A stretch of DNA of 64,000 nt from an uncultured Candidatus Melainabacteria bacterium (GTDB taxonomy: Bacteria; Cyanobacteriota; Vampirovibrionia; Gastranaerophilales; Gastranaerophilaceae). Shown piece by piece: positions 62,623-64,000 of this stretch (positions are counted from its first letter, which is position 1; every line of letters starts with the position of its first letter). A program made the translations under genes and the position numbers. Location of the stretch: positions 1 to 64,000 of the forward strand of contig CAKUUX010000001.1 of NCBI GenBank assembly GCA_934693165.1, written 5' to 3'. The notes under the pieces are model-generated. The model saw nothing but the letters and a program-made list of their open reading frames with translations, searched no databases and was not told where the DNA came from.

Positions 62623-63027
62623 TTACACATTTTCTTTGTATTCTGAATATTCTTCAGACTCTTCTTTCCATTTTTCTTCAGGAATACTGTAAGCATGATT
62701 CCAGAATTTTTCAATCATGTAATTTTCACGTTCTTCTCTATGAAGGATATGAACAATTACATCACCGTAATCAACTAAATTCCAGCGATTTTTCATATCT
62801 CTTTCAACGCCTTTTGGAAGACGCTTGAAAAGAGTTTTAATTCTGTCTTGTAAAGTTTCTGTCATTGCTTTTACTTGAGTTGGAGAATCCCCAGATGCGA
62901 TTACAAAAAAATCTGCAAGTGATGAAACCTTACTAATATCAAGAATAACAATGTTTTTAGCTAATCTATCGTCTAAAACTCTTGCTACAACAGAGGCAAA
63001 TTTTTCAGTTGAAATTTCTTCTACCAT
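62623..63027 (-). CDS. rsfS: Ribosomal silencing factor RsfS
   Basis: Binds L14 on the large subunit and blocks subunit joining during starvation. 134 residues. KNIVILDISKVSSLADFFVIASGDSPTQVKAM and WNLVDYGDVIVHILHREERENYMIEKFW are the Iojap/RsfS signatures. Its start overlaps the rpiB stop by one base (TAATG), with GGAGG inside the rpiB end as the ribosome site. Confidence 0.95.
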   Translation of the reverse strand: MVEEISTEKFASVVARVLDDRLAKNIVILDISKVSSLADFFVIASGDSPTQVKAMTETLQDRIKTLFKRLPKGVERDMKNRWNLVDYGDVIVHILHREERENYMIEKFWNHAYSIPEEKWKEESEEYSEYKENV

Positions 63028-63464
63028 TAGTCCTCCATCATATCAATTCTTCTTTGGTGACGGCCACCTTCGTATTCAGTTGTTAGCCAAATATCAACGA
63101 TATCAAGCGCTAAGCCTGCGCCGATAACTCTTTCGCCCATGCAAAGGATGTTTGAATTATTGTGTTGACGAGTAGCTTTTGCTGAGAAAGTATCTCCACA
63201 AAGAGATGCTCTAATACCTTTAACTTTGTTAGCAACGATTGAAACGCCAATACCTGTACCACAAATAATGATACCTTTTTCGTATTTGCCGTCAGCTACT
63301 GCGTGTGCAACTTTTTTAGCATAAATTGGATAATCAACAGAGTCTGATGTGTATGTTCCAACATCTTCTACTTCGTATCCTATTTCTTTTAGATGTTCTA
63401 CAACTTTATTTTTTAAATTTAAACCACCATGGTCGCAACCAATAATAATTCTTTTTTCGCTCAT
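63027..63464 (-). CDS. rpiB: Ribose-5-phosphate isomerase B
   Basis: Interconverts ribulose 5-phosphate and ribose 5-phosphate. 145 residues of the RpiB/LacAB family: GCDHGGLNLKN, DSVDYPIYA, and the active-site GIIICGTGIGVSIVANKVKGIRA. C67 or thereabouts in CGTG is the catalytic base. AAAGGT lies ahead of the ATG. The gene follows the S74 protein and is coupled to rsfS. Confidence 0.95.
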   Translation of the reverse strand: MSEKRIIIGCDHGGLNLKNKVVEHLKEIGYEVEDVGTYTSDSVDYPIYAKKVAHAVADGKYEKGIIICGTGIGVSIVANKVKGIRASLCGDTFSAKATRQHNNSNILCMGERVIGAGLALDIVDIWLTTEYEGGRHQRRIDMMED

Positions 63465-63477
63465 TTTATTTACCTTT

Positions 63478-64000
63478 CTATTTGCATTTGCATTGATTTT
63501 TTTCTAAATCTTTTATACCTTTTTCCAAAGCGTCAACACGTTTTTCCAAAGTGTCCACTCTCTTTGATAATTGCTTATTTATTTCTATTAAAGCATGAAT
63601 TCTATCTTCTGCACGGTTCAAACGGATGATATAATCTTGAACTTTTTCTTTTAGATTTTCATACAACTTATCCAAATCTTTTATGGCATTGAACATTGTG
63701 AATAAGATGTTGTCTTGTCTAAGAACTAAATATCCGTCTTCGTTTTTTGTTACTGCATAAGGTAGAACTTTTTCTACGTCTTGCGCAATAAGACCAACTC
63801 TTTCAACCTTTGGTTCTGTCTTGTATGTAAATTTGTACACATCAAGTTTTTTGATTTCGTTCAAACCTGTATTTGCAAATCCTTCAATATTTTTAAGTCT
63901 TTTATCAGAAATTGTGTTGTAAGTTCCAGTGAATGTACCCCAAATTTCTGTAGAATAATTTGCACCCGTTCTTTGTCTAATATAGTTTGTGTAAGTCCAG
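63478..64000 (-). CDS. C-terminus of a protein with a Peptidase S74 intramolecular chaperone (partial)
   Basis: The frame is open from the stop at 63478 to the window edge; the N-terminus lies beyond 64000. The visible part starts with WTYTNYIRQRTGANYSTEIW, then TISDKRLKNI, the Ser-Asp-x-Arg-x-Lys start of an S74 chaperone whose Ser and Lys perform self-cleavage. GLNEIKKLDVYKFTYK and ERVGLIAQDVEKVLP follow, then a C-terminal coiled coil (LEKRVDALEKGIKDLEKN). Such domains fold trimeric fibres and are then cut off. They occur in phage tail spikes and in bacterial surface proteins. Position beside housekeeping rpiB and the absence of phage genes favour a surface adhesin. Confidence 0.7.
   Translation of the reverse strand, partial: WTYTNYIRQRTGANYSTEIWGTFTGTYNTISDKRLKNIEGFANTGLNEIKKLDVYKFTYKTEPKVERVGLIAQDVEKVLPYAVTKNEDGYLVLRQDNILFTMFNAIKDLDKLYENLKEKVQDYIIRLNRAEDRIHALIEINKQLSKRVDTLEKRVDALEKGIKDLEKNQCKCK

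Overview
The window looks like chromosomal backbone of a low-GC, anaerobic, diderm bacterium. My best guess is a non-photosynthetic relative of the cyanobacteria (Vampirovibrionia/'Melainabacteria', Gastranaerophilales type). Visible support: a cyanobacterial-style L34 N-terminus (TLEGT ... SGFRARM), oxygen-independent NrdD/NrdG, an AsmA-like envelope protein, a class A PBP-type serine hydrolase, PilMN/PilO, OmpA-type peptidoglycan binding and a Tic20-like membrane protein. The taxon is an inference; no 16S gene is present. I see no rRNA, tRNA, CRISPR array or insertion sequence.

Layout: 1-5.3 kb, a HerA-like protein and a SNF2 helicase with SWIM finger. 5.3-6.7 kb, rpsU, an unknown gene, rnpA and rpmH. 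6.7-7.5 kb, proC, then a structured small RNA convergent with a tiny hydrophobic ORF (possible type I toxin-antitoxin). 7.8-14 kb, serine hydrolase, AsmA-like protein, tsaD. 14-19 kb, obgE, fabI, a sugar-type ABC ATPase and a histidine-kinase homologue without its histidine. 19-26 kb, alternative sigma factor, lysA, cdaA, YitT protein, serA. 26-34 kb, M49-like peptidase, glutaredoxin, recF/dnaN around a very AT-rich candidate origin, nrdDG. 34-38 kb, a GC-rich repeat, coiled-coil protein, rpoD, TrmH-type methyltransferase, nadA. 38-41 kb, PilM-PilN fusion, PilO, radical SAM protein. 41-47.6 kb, opp transporter operon with MgtC and TPR genes. 47.7-53 kb, LuxR-type HTH protein, a 1131-aa zinc-ribbon/pseudo-cyclase/pseudo-STAND protein and a divergent ZorA/ZorB-like motor pair. 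53-57 kb, thiL, ROK kinase, holA, holB. 57-64 kb, clpB, metY, Tic20-like, TPR, rsfS, rpiB and the C-terminus of an S74 protein.

The most unusual signals are: (i) an orphan ZorAB-like stator pair with a short ZorA tail, head-to-head with a large protein whose cyclase and NTPase sites are both degenerate; (ii) the structured RNA/small hydrophobic ORF pair at 7.5-7.8 kb; (iii) a two-block promoter-like motif, AAAAGGCAAT-N18-TTTATA, three times upstream of small genes; (iv) at least six genes whose -10 box lies 6-7 nt before the ATG, suggesting common leaderless mRNAs; and (v) several homologues of enzymes that lack their catalytic residue. Start codons were moved from the longest reading frame wherever a Shine-Dalgarno sequence, a -10 box or family alignment argued for a downstream start.
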